The notes under the pieces: model-generated
Told to the model about the DNA's origin: nothing
The model's input: only the letters and a program-made list of their open reading frames with translations
Databases searched by the model: none
Position numbers and translations under genes: made by a program
From: Liolophura sinensis
Lineage: Eukaryota; Mollusca; Polyplacophora; Chitonida; Chitonidae
Assembly: GCF_032854445.1 (NCBI RefSeq)
Contig: NC_088306.1
Location: 14,625,386 to 14,689,385 of the forward strand
Direction of reading: 5' to 3'
Length of the DNA: 64,000 nucleotides
Shown here: positions 1 to 11,040 of the stretch, piece after piece
How the letters are laid out: every line of letters starts with the position of its first letter
Position numbering within the stretch: position 1 is the first letter of the stretch

Positions 1-640
1 TTCTTGAGAAAACAAGGGTAGCCGCTGTTGCTGGCAGGAGGGCGAGCTGAATTTCGTCATTGCTGCAGTCAGTATCACTTGACGCCATTTTCTCCGCGTT
101 CTGCAGATCCGCGAGACAACCAAAGAAATGAGTCGACTAATCGGAAGTTATATCGTTATGTCTACGCGAAACAAATCGAAAGGTAATAGGATGGTTTCCG
201 TCAAACAAAATCGGACCAAAAATCGGACGTAAAAATCGAAAGCAAAATCGTTGTGTGTGAGCCCGCCTTTACATGCGACCCTCGGCAATCTAACAGGCTA
301 TGCCTGTGAAATGAATGTTTGGCTGAAAATAATGGAGAATAAAGTAGAGAAAATGGAAGAATGTGTAGAGTAAAGCAGTATGACAGAATAATACAAAAGC
401 ATGACCAGGGTCTTTCGGACTTGAGAAATTATAAGATAAAGACACATTAAGTAACAGAGACACTTGATAAGCTGAAAAAAACAAAATACAGATACTGAAG
501 TGCAACTAACATATCTGACGTATCAAAGTATGCGTTAAAACTTTTTGTTCATGGGCTTAGCAGAGAAAGAAAGTCAATACAGAAGAGAGCCAGGATAAAG
601 GTAATCACTCTTTTATTGATGTAGTAAGCACCAAGTCAAT
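1..640. other. No gene recognised
   Basis: No convincing coding frame, RNA gene or named repeat is visible. The stretch 150-255 carries several short AAAATCG-type words, and similar words recur at 63640-63700, so both may be worn fragments of one dispersed element. This is a weak resemblance by eye. Confidence 0.3.
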
Positions 641-1310
641 TCTTACTGCCTTAAAAAACAGAATTAAATATTGATAGAGAAATACAGAGAGTTCATCGTA
701 TGGGTGAGAAGGAATCTGGACAGGACACTCGACCAAGACCAAATTCTCACATTTCAAATCTTGTGGGAAGGTAAGATTTGCCTCCCCTGCACTGAATGGC
801 AGACCATTTGTGAGACTGCCTTTGATGACGGAAATGGCAAACTGAAAATATTGTCCTTAGTGTGTGTGAGATAAGATCCAGAGTTATTTTCATTCGTACA
901 TGCGGGCCAGTGTAAAAGCTGCATATTTTACTTAAATCTTTGCTTTTATAAAGTTTATAGAGAAAAATAAACAAACATTTAAAAGAAATATTAGCTGTCG
1001 ACAGGAAAAGAATAAAACTTTCTCTGAATTCGATGAAAGTCGTTTTCCGCCAATGTGAAAGAAGTATAGTATTCAATATTAAAGTGTTCTCTGAAATAAG
1101 TACAGGTTGTAATACAGTAAGGTGTTGTGACTAGACGTACTCTATGTATGCGAGTGCTTATTTTCTAAGACAACAGTATATATATATATGTTCTTTTACA
1201 TGTGTAACGGAACGACTGTGCAAATAGCCGCCCCTGACCAAGTTTGTCAAGGATCACGAGGAAACCAGACCGAAGGTACAGGATTTGTCCACCAGGGACG
1301 CGAGGCGACA
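640..1310 (+). repeat. Left arm of a large inverted duplication
   Basis: Successive blocks of this stretch reappear in reverse complement and reversed order at 4384-5440. Bases 690-785 match 5300-5420, 800-990 match 4700-4850, 1000-1150 match 4510-4660, and 1203-1310 match 4384-4492. The innermost block starts TGTAACGGAACGAC and is flanked by ATATATAT-rich sequence on both sides. Identity is roughly 75-85% by eye. The right arm holds about 430 bp (4870-5300) that the left arm lacks. The arms flank 3 kb of retroelement debris. Confidence 0.75.
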
Positions 1311-1494
1311 CACAAAAAGTGAAACAAAATGGTTTCAACGATTAACGAAAATTACAGAAAGCGTCTACCCGAAATAAATATAAAATTTAATCGAAGTACA
1401 ATAACAGAAAGTTCACGAAAAAAAAAATGTGTCCCTATCAGCAGGTCTCTCCCGCAGTCCGCACCCCCATCACTTCCTCACAGGTTATCTCCCC

Positions 1495-2090
1495 TCAAAC
1501 TCGCCTCCCACATTTTGTACGATGGGCATCATCAGAGGTTACGCTGCGAAAGGAAGGAATTGTGGGGTTTTGAAACACCTTTGTGCCCGGAGAATCACCA
1601 AGCCACTGTGCGCTCGCTGCCATCATCGGAAAGGGTATCCTGACTTTCCAACTTTTCCACGACCGTGCCTTCCCAACCATGAGGTGGAAGAAGCCCTTCA
1701 TAAGGCTTAAGATGATCCATATGGGATACTTTATGTTGGAAAAAGAACTTTTTCGGACCAGATAGGTGACAGATGTAAGTTGTTTTACAACCTGGAAAGG
1801 TCCAGTCCATCCTATGCCAAATTTGTCCTTGACTGCCAGCTGGTACCACCTCCAAACAAAGTCTCCTGAATTGTAGTTCCGCAGTTTCACTCCCCGATCG
1901 AAGTTCCTCATCTGCCTACGTGCCGCTTTACCCATACGCTTCTGTACTGCCCTAAATGCTACCTTCTTCGTATGCTGGAGCCATCGGACATACTTTTTCG
2001 GACAGGATCCTCCTTGCGACTGGATACCAAGCAGGCGATCAATTGGACAGGCTAGTTCATACCCGAACCTCAGAAGATTGGGAGAACACC
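1495..2090 (-). pseudogene. Ty3/Gypsy retrotransposon pol remnant: end of integrase
   Basis: On the minus strand this reads as the end of a Gypsy-type integrase. The catalytic-core tail (SPNLLRFGYELACPIDRLL) is followed by the linker CPKKYVRWLQHTKK. The C-terminal domain follows, with the motif block DRGVKLRNYNSGDFVWRWY and then GIGWTGPFQVV. About 60 codons later the reading frame shifts: a DHLKPYEG motif, usual at the end of these proteins, lies in a neighbouring frame near 1700-1730. The protein is therefore broken by at least one frameshift. No gag, protease, RT or RNase H is visible upstream, so only the 3' end of pol survives. Integrase would insert the element's cDNA into the genome, but this copy cannot do so. 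The repeat at 1203-1310, which starts TGTAACGG, lies where a 3' LTR would be, but I could not prove that it is one. Confidence 0.8.
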
Positions 2091-2339
2091 TCGTGCTCTC
2101 TTGCTCCGTTGCCCTATCAGGACAAAAGGAAGGTTTTTATCCCAGCTAGACGAGTGACGTACTGTGTACGTGGCTAACATTTGCAACAACGTCGGGTTAA
2201 AACGTTTTACCAGGCCGTCTTACTCAGGCTGGTATGAGGTTGTTCTTGTTTTCTCAATGCCAAGCAGCTTGCAGACGCGCAATTTAATTGGGAAGGAGTG
2301 TAACGGGAGCAGCTTTCCAGTGCTTATACTAGTAGGAAT

Positions 2340-2480
2340 TTCCCTTTACCTCAGTTGGTAGAACGCTTGACCTCGGCTGCAGATACCCGAGTTCGAATCC
2401 TTGTGTGACCGATACAAGTAATAAAACTTTACTCACCTGATTTTACTCTGAAACGTCCCACAGGGACAGGAGTGAAATCA
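2340..2480 (+). repeat. tRNA-derived SINE-like element (type T2)
   Basis: The head resembles a tRNA promoter: TTACCTCAGTTGGTAGAACG is A-box-like and GAGTTCGAATCC is B-box-like. The acceptor and T stems do not pair well, so this is not a working tRNA gene. The tail (GATACAAGTAATAAAAC, then AAACGTCCCACAGGGACAG) recurs in reverse at 4268-4342. Confidence 0.6.
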
Positions 2481-3020
2481 GTATTCAGATCGTATACCAT
2501 GCTAGAATACTAATTATTCTGAGAATTTTGGCACTAAATCGATAAGAGCAAATCCAATCGGTCTTTTGCTATTATTTTATTTATAAATTGTAGAATTTTA
2601 GAATCCAAAATCGGTAATAACTTTACTAAAATTTATCAAGCGGATAGCAATAAAAATTTGCAATATTTAGAATAATGTCAAAACTATAAATATTGCATCT
2701 GGTATTTACTAAAAGGCGATAATTTGACCTATTCTTGGTAGATACAGAAAAATTGATTTCATGAACGAATGTGGAATTTTTGCCTACGCTCTGCGATATA
2801 GCCTCATTCAGCGACAATCAAATAATACATCCAGGCAATGTTTCAATGTACTTTTCTTTGATGAGATTGGTATTTACTCCCAAAGTGCTATAAAAGAAAT
2901 CCAACTTTTTATTAACGTTCTAAACAGACACCAACAGCAATAAACGAACACATCCAGAAAACAAGAACACATACTGATCTAGGCCTCGAAATAGACATTC
3001 GTATACCACCTGCCAAGCAT
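2481..3020. other. No gene recognised
   Basis: AT-rich sequence with no recognisable domain or repeat. Short open frames on both strands have no features of a gene. Confidence 0.3.
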
Positions 3021-3022
3021 AA

Positions 3023-3344
3023 TTAACGTTCAGAGTCAATAATCGCAAAGTCAAAATCCAAAACAAGACTCAATACAAATGACCAAAGAAATAAAGAAGT
3101 AACAGTATTATCGTTAATAGGGATTACACTTGCTGAATATGGCACAGATTCTAGTGCTGAAATTTGGCTGAGACCACTGCGGGTTTCGAACCACCGACAG
3201 AAACCAATACGCCAGCAACACATGTCAACCGTCTAGACCACTCGACCACTCGACCAACAGGCCTTCTACATAAAATAGAAAGTAGTTGACCGGTAGACTT
3301 TACAGCAAATATGCATTACCCCTCTGATGATCACAAACGACGTG
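3023..3344 (-). repeat. tRNA-derived SINE (type T1), minus copy and left arm of a foldback
   Basis: Read on the minus strand it carries a tRNA-like head: GGTCGAGTGGTCTAGACGG (A-box-like) and GTCGGTGGTTCGAAACCC (B-box). A tail follows with CACTAGAATCTGTGCCATAT and AATCCCTATTAACGATAATA. It pairs with the plus-strand copy at 3525-3790. Confidence 0.7.
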
Positions 3345-3510
3345 CTGGCGGTTTGGTGCCTGACTCTGAGGTCGCTGGTTCGAAACCCGCAATGGTCTCA
3401 GCCAAATTTCAACACTAGAATCTGTGCTATATTCAGAAAGTGTAATCCCTATTAACGATAATACTGTTACTTAATCCACTTTCTAAATGATATCTATACC
3501 TATCTGATAT
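3345..3510 (+). repeat. tRNA-derived SINE (type T1), partial middle copy
   Basis: It lacks the A-box part and starts near GGTCGCTGGTTCGAAACCCG, then runs through the same tail as its neighbours. It abuts the minus copy head to head and is in direct orientation to the copy at 3525-3790. Confidence 0.65.
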
Positions 3511-3524
3511 ATATTCACCTAAGG

Positions 3525-3790
3525 GAATGACATCGTTTGTGATCATCAGAGGGGTAATGCATGTTTGCTGTAAAGTCTACCTTCTATTTTGTGTGGAAGA
3601 CCTGTTGGTCGAGTGGTCTAGACGGCTGACATGTATTGCTGGCGTATTGGTTTCTGACTCTGAAACCCGCAGTGGTCTCAGCGAAATTTCAGCACTAGAA
3701 TCTGTGCTATATTCAGAAAGTGTAATCCCTATTAACGATAATACTGTTACTTAATCCACTTTCTAAATGACATCTATACCTATCTAAAAT
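3525..3790 (+). repeat. tRNA-derived SINE (type T1), plus copy and right arm of a foldback
   Basis: The first ~70 bp (GATCATCAGAGGGGTAATGC onward) mirror the end of the minus copy, so the arms extend beyond the SINE proper. The A-box region is intact. The B-box is deleted: the copy passes from TTTCTGACTCTGAAACCCGC straight to the tail. Confidence 0.7.
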
Positions 3791-3890
3791 AAAGAAGGTA
3801 CATAGAATATGGAATCGGAACGGACTCCTGCAAAGAGAAGCAGTTAATAGTTATCAGTGATGACGGAAAGACACGAGCAATGTTCTAGCC

Positions 3891-4006
3891 GACGGAATTA
3901 AATAGAAAAACCAGATCGTTACAATGCTATCTGGTTAAAGGATACATGGACGGAATTAAATAGAAAAACTAGATCGTTACAATGCTATCTGGTTAAAGGA
4001 TACATG
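3891..4006 (+). repeat. 58-bp tandem duplication
   Basis: Two almost identical adjacent 58-bp units (3891-3948 and 3949-4006) start GACGGAATTAAATAG and end GATACATG. Each contains a small inverted pair, CCAGAT and ATCTGG. One C/T difference is visible, indicating a recent local duplication. Confidence 0.95.
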
Positions 4007-4267
4007 TAAAGGTACTACAACACGTAGAGCATGGTTTAAAAAAAAAACAAGAAATATATGCATAAAAAAGAAGTAAATTTTCCATTTTTCTGGCATAGTC
4101 TAGGATACTTTAATAAACCCTCTATTTTATGCATATTTTCCGTAAAATGGTCGGACATATGTAAAAATGAGGGACACTTTACTTCACCTCCTTGCCACGG
4201 GGGTCGCTCCTCCCTTGAACACAAGTGGATTAACGCGTCTGGGAGTTCATGCTTCAGTAATCTCTTT

Positions 4268-4342
4268 CAAAACAAAAGCTGTCCCTGTGGGACGTTTCAG
4301 AGTAAAGTCAGGAGAGTAAAGTTTTATTACTTGTATCGGATC
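4268..4342 (-). repeat. SINE-like T2 fragment
   Basis: Reverse complement of the tail at 2415-2475 (CTGTCCCTGTGGGACGTTTC and TTTTATTACTTGTATCGG). The tRNA-like head is missing. Confidence 0.6.
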
Positions 4343-4383
4343 ATGGAGCTATAAGTATAATATACATGTAAAAGAACATACAT

Positions 4384-5440
4384 GTAGACTCGCGTCCCTG
4401 GTGGACAAATCCTGTACCTGCGGCCCGGTTTCCTTGTGATCCTTGACGAACTGTGGTCAGGGGCGGCTATTTGCACAGTCGTTCCGTTACACATGTAAAA
4501 AAAACATACATATATACGTATACGTCTAGTCACAACACCTTACTGTGTTACAGCCTGTACTTATTTCAAAGAGAACTTTAATACTGAATAATAAACGTCC
4601 TTCACATTCGCGGAAAACGACTTCCATCGAATTCAGAGAAAGTTTTATTCTTTTCCTGTTGACGTCTATTATTTCTTTTAAGTGTTTGTTTATTTTTCTC
4701 TATAAACTTTCTAAAAGCAAAGATTTATGTAAAATATGCCGCTTTTACACGGCCCACGTGTACGAGTGAAAATAACTCTGGATCTTATCCCCCACACACA
4801 CACTAAAGGAGTGTACTTTCAGTTTGCCATTTCCGTCATCAAAAAGTACTCTCACTGGACTCAGTGGTCTGGTTACCGGCTGATGGTTACAGATAATAAA
4901 GTCACATTCACTATCTCATCTCAGGCGTCGAAATCACCAAGAGATCTTAGACTTAAGTCAAAATTTCAAATCACTTCAAAATTGTTGTTTGTTATGTAGC
5001 AAGGTGAAAATATTGTTTGACAACGTAAATTCTGGGTACGTTATTGTACAACAAATTACAGCTAACATAGTGAAAAGGAACATACCAAATATGATGAATG
5101 AAATTTTGACTTATGTAAAAGATCGCTTCGTGGTCCCGGGGGGGGTCTGTTTGTTCCAGTGCTGCTGGGTGTATTCTTTTACCTTCCACACAGAGCTTAT
5201 CCCCAAGTAATTTGGCCATTTGTCCTCTAGATTTTGCCTGGTAAAACGCAGTATATAACGCTCTGGGTTTATTTACGTCTTCAGTGGGATATTTTTCAGT
5301 GCAGGGGAGGCAAATCTTACCTCCTCACAATATTTGAAATGTGAAAACTTGGCCACATTTGATCTTGGTCGAGTGTCCTGTCCAGATTCCTTCTCACCCA
5401 AAAGATGAACTCTCTTGAACAGTCTTTCTCTCTGAACATT
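4384..5440 (-). repeat. Right arm of the large inverted duplication
   Basis: Counterpart of 640-1310 in reverse orientation. The block at 4384-4492 is the best preserved. Bases 4870-5300 have no counterpart in the left arm and are either an insertion here or a deletion there. Small open frames in the arm are not supported as genes. Confidence 0.75.
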
Positions 5441-5512
5441 TAATTATTTTTTTAATACAGGTCAAATTGATGGCAGAACTGGGAAAACAAGTTTAAAGAA
5501 CTTTGTAAATAC

Positions 5513-6271
5513 ATGATGCGCTGCAGTCGTCTTTCCAAGCTAAACTTACAATTGGAATTAGGTGAAGATAGTCCTCCATCCAAAACACGCCATTTGCTTC
5601 GTCATTTTGACCAGACTTCAGAGAAGATCAGAAAGACTCTTACTTTCGATTTTGCCTTAATCCAGGATCTGAAATATCACGACATGATCCAACTCTTCAG
5701 TGGTAAATTCTTTAAAAAGTACATGTACTTGTCACTAGCATGCAAAGAAATAGTGTTCGTGACAAGCCAAAAGCCAGGAACGTACACTAGCGCGAAGTCA
5801 GACATGTACACTCAAATTCAGAACTTCTTTCTGCGAGATGATCTAAGCCAGCGTAGCCAAATTTGTAGTCTTTCACGAAGGCTTTCAGCTTGTACGGACT
5901 GCTCATTGGCTAACATTGATCGTGTCAATCACCACTTGTAACCAGAAGAACGAGTGTTTTTCGTCAGAGGCTGAAACCAGAAGGTTATAGGGGTCGGTCA
6001 TAGACAGAGTAACTAACCAGCTGTTGAGAGTGTGATTCCTCATCTTGCTGCCGATGACACATCTCTTGCAATGGAGAAAACTAACGTTCTGCATCGACCA
6101 GCGGTATTACGGATTAGACACATACATGAATGGTGTGTAGTCGAGTATGATGGTGAAGCTTTTCCAGGTAAGATTGTTACAGTTGAGAATGAGTATGTTA
6201 GGGTTTATTCTATACATCGCCTTGGTAACAACAGATTTTTTTCGTCAAGCTTACACGAAGATGTTGGTTAA
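5513..6271 (+). pseudogene. Broken gene of unknown function
   Basis: A 142-codon open frame (5513-5941) ends in a stop, and a second same-strand frame (6032-6271) follows after further stops. The first part has FFLRDDLSQRSQICSLSRR near its end. The second has EWCVVEYDGEAFPGKI and then GNNRFF, an aromatic-rich pattern resembling the small module at the end of many uncharacterised invertebrate multicopy proteins. That match is from memory of the pattern, not a search. The two frames joined by an interrupted stretch suggest one decayed coding sequence. I cannot assign a role. Alternatives are a captured host gene fragment, a transposon-borne ORF, or two exons with an intron that I cannot see. 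Confidence 0.35.
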
Positions 6272-6960
6272 TTCCTCCCATCTGTCAGAAATATTCGCTC
6301 TTCAGATCCATGGGTATGGGGCATAATGGTTGTAACATTTCCATGATCCATCTCCTAGAAGAAAATGGTGTAACCCATTGCGGAATTGGTGTAGTTCTGT
6401 GGTAGTCTGTGTGTAACACCACTGACAAGTTCAGTGCATTGGCCAAACTTTCTATTCACAAGGAATGACCCGTCCCAGTAAGCTGTAAGCTGTCCATCAA
6501 TGTGGAAATAATTCAATGTCTGAAAATAGCGTTTTTTTCTGGTTTTCTTAACTGACTCAAAGGTAGCTTCAAAATATTCTAATTTTGACCCCCATATGAC
6601 CCCCATAACAAACGTTCCCTGAACTCTATCTGAAAGGTGAAAGAAAGGAATGTGTATGAAAATTAGGTTTTAACTGATACAGCGGAAGTGATGTCATTTG
6701 AAAATGAAAAATTTGAATTTAAACATTCTAATCATGTTATCTGACGTATTTTGACGTCCAGATTACCAATCCAGTCTTATTTTCATCTTGCAAAGTATAC
6801 TTTTGTGGTAAATTGCGAAAAAGGTCAATTTCACCCATATTTGCAGATCACTGTGACAGAAAACTGTTATAGCTGTAAAACTGAAATTCTTTGTGAAATA
6901 AGAGCTGTATATGTTCTATATGTATGCTGAAAATCGTTGAGCTGTGTTAAAAAGAGGCCT
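6272..6960. other. No gene recognised
   Basis: The longest frame is an 83-codon minus-strand ORF (6355-6606) with a lysine-rich middle and no recognisable domain. Nothing else stands out. Confidence 0.3.
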
Positions 6961-6964
6961 GGAC

Positions 6965-7290
6965 CCTTTGCATTGTTTTAATGTGATTGTGTGTTAAATG
7001 AGATGACAGCACAGCATTCTGGGTATTCATAGATCAGTAACGTCTAATAAATTGCAATTAACATCACTCCATTTGTTTTACCTAATTCTCCTTAAGCCAT
7101 GGTACTAAGGGGTGTGTAAATTGTTACTATTTATGCATTTACATAAACAGTTAGAATAAAACCGTAATTGAGATAAATTGACCAGAGACCGTATTTCACC
7201 GGTTACGTGTGACTATTTGCCAGCTAGTCCAATGTCGTCGCTGCTCTGGTTTTACTCTCTGTGCTGTACGTTTTTAATTATAATATCTCA
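6965..7290 (+). repeat. Dispersed repeat family A, near full length
   Basis: The best-preserved reference copy. Blocks in order: CACAGCATTCTG; CTAATAAATTGCAATTAACA; TTTTACCTAATTCTCCTTAA; TTAGAATAAAACCG; TTTCACCGGTTACGTGTGAC; and GTCGTCGCTGCTCTGGTTTT. No tRNA head, open frame or terminal inverted repeat is seen, so the class of element is unknown. Confidence 0.75.
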
Positions 7291-8765
7291 ATGCATAGAC
7301 ACCATGCAAGTAACAGGAAGTGACACCAAATAGGCCGGGAATACTGGCTTGAACGCCGGGATCGTTGCTTTAGCAGGTGTATTTAACTTTTATTTTTATT
7401 ATTAATAATTTTATTTTAATAGATTTATCCACACTATAAAACAAGTGGTCGTCAACGCATGTTAGAAAGACTATTGTCAAAACGCTCGTCCGATGATGAA
7501 CGGAGAGGTCTATTCATAAAACGGGATGTTCAGCTGGTTGACAAAAACCAATTATAGACGCCACACGCCAGGAGTCCCAGAACAATTTCACGCGACAATG
7601 TACATTTCATTCTATCCTCGGCGAAAGCTATGGATGGTGAAACTCATCCCGGGTTATTTTAGGAATCCTGCTTATATACGCCCCGACATCTTTGAAAATG
7701 AAAAAATATGTATCATGAGTAACCTTTCCAAGTTTAAGAGCAAAATATGGCACGATTGCGAAACCTATAGATAATGTTACCCGTTATATAATGATTATAT
7801 GTCAGTATGTCTGTATATGTTTTGAGCCACAGCCTCTTATGTAATAAAACTTTAGTCTATTCTATTCTAGCTTCATCGATTAAGGAAATATACTCGCTTC
7901 CGGTTTTCAGATGTAACTTCCGCTTTTGCAAAACCTGCATTTTGGGAATCCGCGTCCAAAATTGCATCAGATAGCAGTATTTGCCGGATATACTTCAGAA
8001 GTGCGGAAATTATTTAAAAAAAAATAATTTCCGCTAATATTGCTGCCAAATCACCCAACCAAATGTTTACCAAAAAGCACAACTTCTTTTCCAAAAAGAT
8101 ACTGAAGTTTCAGGAATGTAAAATGTGTCGTTTTCTCACAAAATATATCACAAAATTAGTGAGAATATTAATAAAAACAATCCTAACGAAAATGTCTGAA
8201 CAGTGAATAGGTATTCCGATGGATACCAAATGTGCCCATCCTTTGGCTGACCTATATCTGCTCTCGTATGAATACGACTATATGCAGAAACTATTAAGGA
8301 GCAATCCTCACAAGACCCGATCTTTCCCATTCACCTAACGATATATTGAGGATCTGCTAGCTTTAAACAATCTATACCTAGAGAAGGATGTGAAAGACGT
8401 ATATTCACCTTTGCTGGATTTAAAGGAAACCACAGATTCTAGGCCTATATCTGTGCAAAGATCAAAAAGGTTTCCTCTCTCGAAGACTGTACGATAAGAG
8501 AGATAGTGTCAATGTTGACATGGTAATTTATCCTTACTTGGACAGCAATATACCGAATGGTATATCTCCCTTATAGCATTGGTTAGGTCTTGTGTGTTAT
8601 GTGACGATTTTAATCAACATCACAAGTTATTACTGCAAAAACTTGTGTATCAAGGATATTCCACCAAGTGCCTTCACTAATTTTTTAAAGTTTAGTAACG
8701 AGTGTAATTCTCTGGTAAGTAAATATGGACAGATCGTCCACAATCTCTGACACCTCCGCTTCATG
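7291..8765. other. No secure gene; short ORF near an AATAAA
   Basis: An 82-codon plus-strand ORF (7526-7774) is followed by AATAAA at 7842-7847. Its protein has no domain that I recognise and the start context is weak, so it is only a possible terminal exon. The rest holds stop-rich sequence. Confidence 0.25.
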
Positions 8766-8980
8766 ATTGTGTATAAATCCGCTTAAGCTGGGGTTAGGGA
8801 CTCTATATTCATCGTGTTGGATTAGATGGCCCTTTCTATGTTTAATTTATTGCTTTATTTATTTATGGAGGATTACCTGCGCCCATTGGCCACTTGTGGT
8901 TCTCAACAAAACAGATTACAAATACAAGGATTTACCGACAGAGGTTACAGAAGAATTGCATTGGACGATCGACCATATAG

Positions 8981-9234
8981 GGGCCTCCGTGTCTCAGTTG
9001 GTTAGTGCAGTAGCGCAGCGTAATGACGCAGGAGTCTCTCACCAATGCGGTCGCTGTGAAGTCCAGCTCACACTGGCTTCCTCTGCAGCCATACGTGGGA
9101 AGATCTGTTTGCAGCCTGCGGATGGTCGTGGGTTTCCCCCGGGCTGTGCCCGGTTTATTCCCACCATAATGCTGGCGGCCGTCGTATAAGTGAAATATTC
9201 TTGAGTAAGGTGTAAACCCCAATCAAATAAATAA
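8981..9234 (+). mobile_element. tRNA-derived SINE (type S1), full length with target duplication
   Basis: The head GGCCTCCGTGTCTCAGTTGG is A-box-like and the B-box region GTGAAGTCCAGC is degraded. The body follows (GCCTGCGGATGGTCGTGGGT, CACCATAATGCTGGCGGCCG), then the conserved 3' end TATTCTTGAGTA and an AAATAAATAAAT tail. It is bounded by near-identical flanks, ATCGACCATATAGG at 8968 and ATCGACCATATAAGG at 9235, the target-site duplication expected from LINE-driven insertion. This copy defines both ends of the family. Confidence 0.92.
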
Positions 9235-9379
9235 ATCGACCATATAAGGGTATCATGCCTCACACGTATATAGTGAGGAACTTACTGGCTAAATCAGTGT
9301 GTTTCATTGATGTAGCTACGAACAAAATCAAATAAAAGCCGATTTTCAGCGCTTTTTATATCGTTAGACCCATGAATAA

Positions 9380-10730
9380 GAATTCAAGTGTTGCACGCTA
9401 GCTTTATTAGCTAGTAGAACAACTGAATAAAGAGTAGGACAAAATGCCGACGATACACAGCTAACTCTTGACGGTTTTGAGTTTCCATTAGGAAGATTTC
9501 TTTCTGTATTAAACAGATTGTATAAAATGTCAGGGCTGAAAATCAATGTCGAAAAGACAAAAGTTGCATGAAAAGGTTCCATGACAACTTTAGAACTAAA
9601 ATTCGACGTGAAGTTAGATTGGGTTATAGATTTCGACTTTCAGTTTTCCACATTCAGTTTGAACGAATTCTTCAAAATAAATTATCAAGCAAAATTTGAA
9701 GAATAAAGCGGAACTCAACAAATGGAGACTAAGAAATTTAACATTGCTTGGGAAACTTACAGGGATTAAATCCATGGCGCTGTCACGCACCTGTTTACTA
9801 ATCTGCCATCACTACCGCTATATTATATCAAGGACTTAACTGCCATTCTTTACGAGTTTGTATGGAATGGCAAAACCTACAGAATAAAAAGAAAGACATT
9901 GAATCTAGATTACAGTAAAATAGTACTTTGTCTGGTCAGTGTCGGTTACAATATTAACAGCCTTAAAATATCTTGGGTAAAACGTTTGATCTCTGATGGC
10001 AGAGAGTGGATGAACATTATTAATCAGTACTTGTCAGAAACACTTGACATATGACAAACAGGACCTGATTACCTTGCGAAAATTATACAAGAAATTCAAA
10101 AACCCCTTTTGGAAAGATACGCTTGAAGCCTGGAGCACTGTGAGAAATAAAGTGACCCCAACAAGATATGAGAGATATTGGAACAGCAAAATTGTTGATT
10201 TTCAATGAACTGAAAGCAAGTTATAACATTACTGGTACATATTCAGGCCTAGAGTAATCAAATGAAACGAATAGAAAGATAAGATTTACCCTTCAGCTAT
10301 TAGTTCCGAACTATACCGTCCCGCTCTTAGCGTCGACAAAAGAATAGCGATGAAAGCAAAGAAAACAGGATGTTGACAAGGTTACGAAAGATAAACCTAA
10401 CTCAAGATTAAGATAAGATAAACCTAACTTAAGAATTACAGCCTGTAAATAAATGGAAAACGATTCTTTATCCAGAAGATATTGGAAATCTCCCAGATAG
10501 TTTCATAAACGTTCTTTCTTGTACAGCATAAGCAAAATTGAGAAATTTTCAATACAAGCTTCTCCATCCCATCATCTGTACAAACTCATACCTTTCACGA
10601 ATAGGAAATATAGTTTCTGATACATGTAGTTTTGCAGGACGGAAAAATAAACCATTGCGCATCTATTTATTTTCTCCTCAGTGGTAAAATCTTTCAGGAA
10701 AAAGTTACCAACTTGCTTAGACAATACGGC
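9380..10730 (+). pseudogene. LINE retrotransposon remnant: reverse transcriptase to zinc-finger tail
   Basis: Translated across frame breaks, this stretch reads as the second half of a LINE polymerase. NADDTQLTLDG (the YADD-box region, Y replaced by N) near 9450 is followed by KMSGLKINVEKTKVA. Then come a thumb-like stretch with TRLFTNLPSLPLYYIKDL, the block YEFVWNGKTYRIKRKTLNLD and ISWVKRLISD. Near 10560-10680 comes LRNFQYKLLHPIICTNSYLS with CSFC and H, a zinc-finger tail. Numerous stops and frameshifts show that it is dead. The order and spacing resemble the L1/Tx1-like branch, from memory. No endonuclease domain was found upstream. Confidence 0.8.
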
Positions 10731-10894
10731 AGGATTACATAAAAATTAATAAATTCAAAATAATAGCTGGATGGGGCCGGCATGAATATTTAATAAATTT
10801 TATTACACTTTTTGCAAAGAAATACGTATGTAATAGTACATTTGAAAATAGCGGATTAAATATGAATAATTTTTTTCACATATATATATATATT

Positions 10895-11040
10895 TGGTAT
10901 TTATGTATATGTACACCTGTGTATGTAGGTATTTACCTATATGTACATCTGTGTATGTGGGTATTTACCTATATGTACATCTGTGTATGTGGGTCTTTAT
11001 GTATATGTACACCTGTGTATGCAGGTATTTATGTATATGT
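10895..11040 (+). repeat. 32-bp minisatellite, left part
   Basis: About 4.5 units of a 32-bp repeat (TGTACATCTGTGTATGTGGG then TATTTATGTATA). The array is the same one that resumes at 12050 after an inserted LTR. Unit variants include TACCTA for TATGTA. Confidence 0.95.

Noticed and set aside
2340-2410. Functional tRNA gene
   Set aside because: A- and B-box-like words are present, but the acceptor and T stems do not pair and a SINE-like tail recurs elsewhere.
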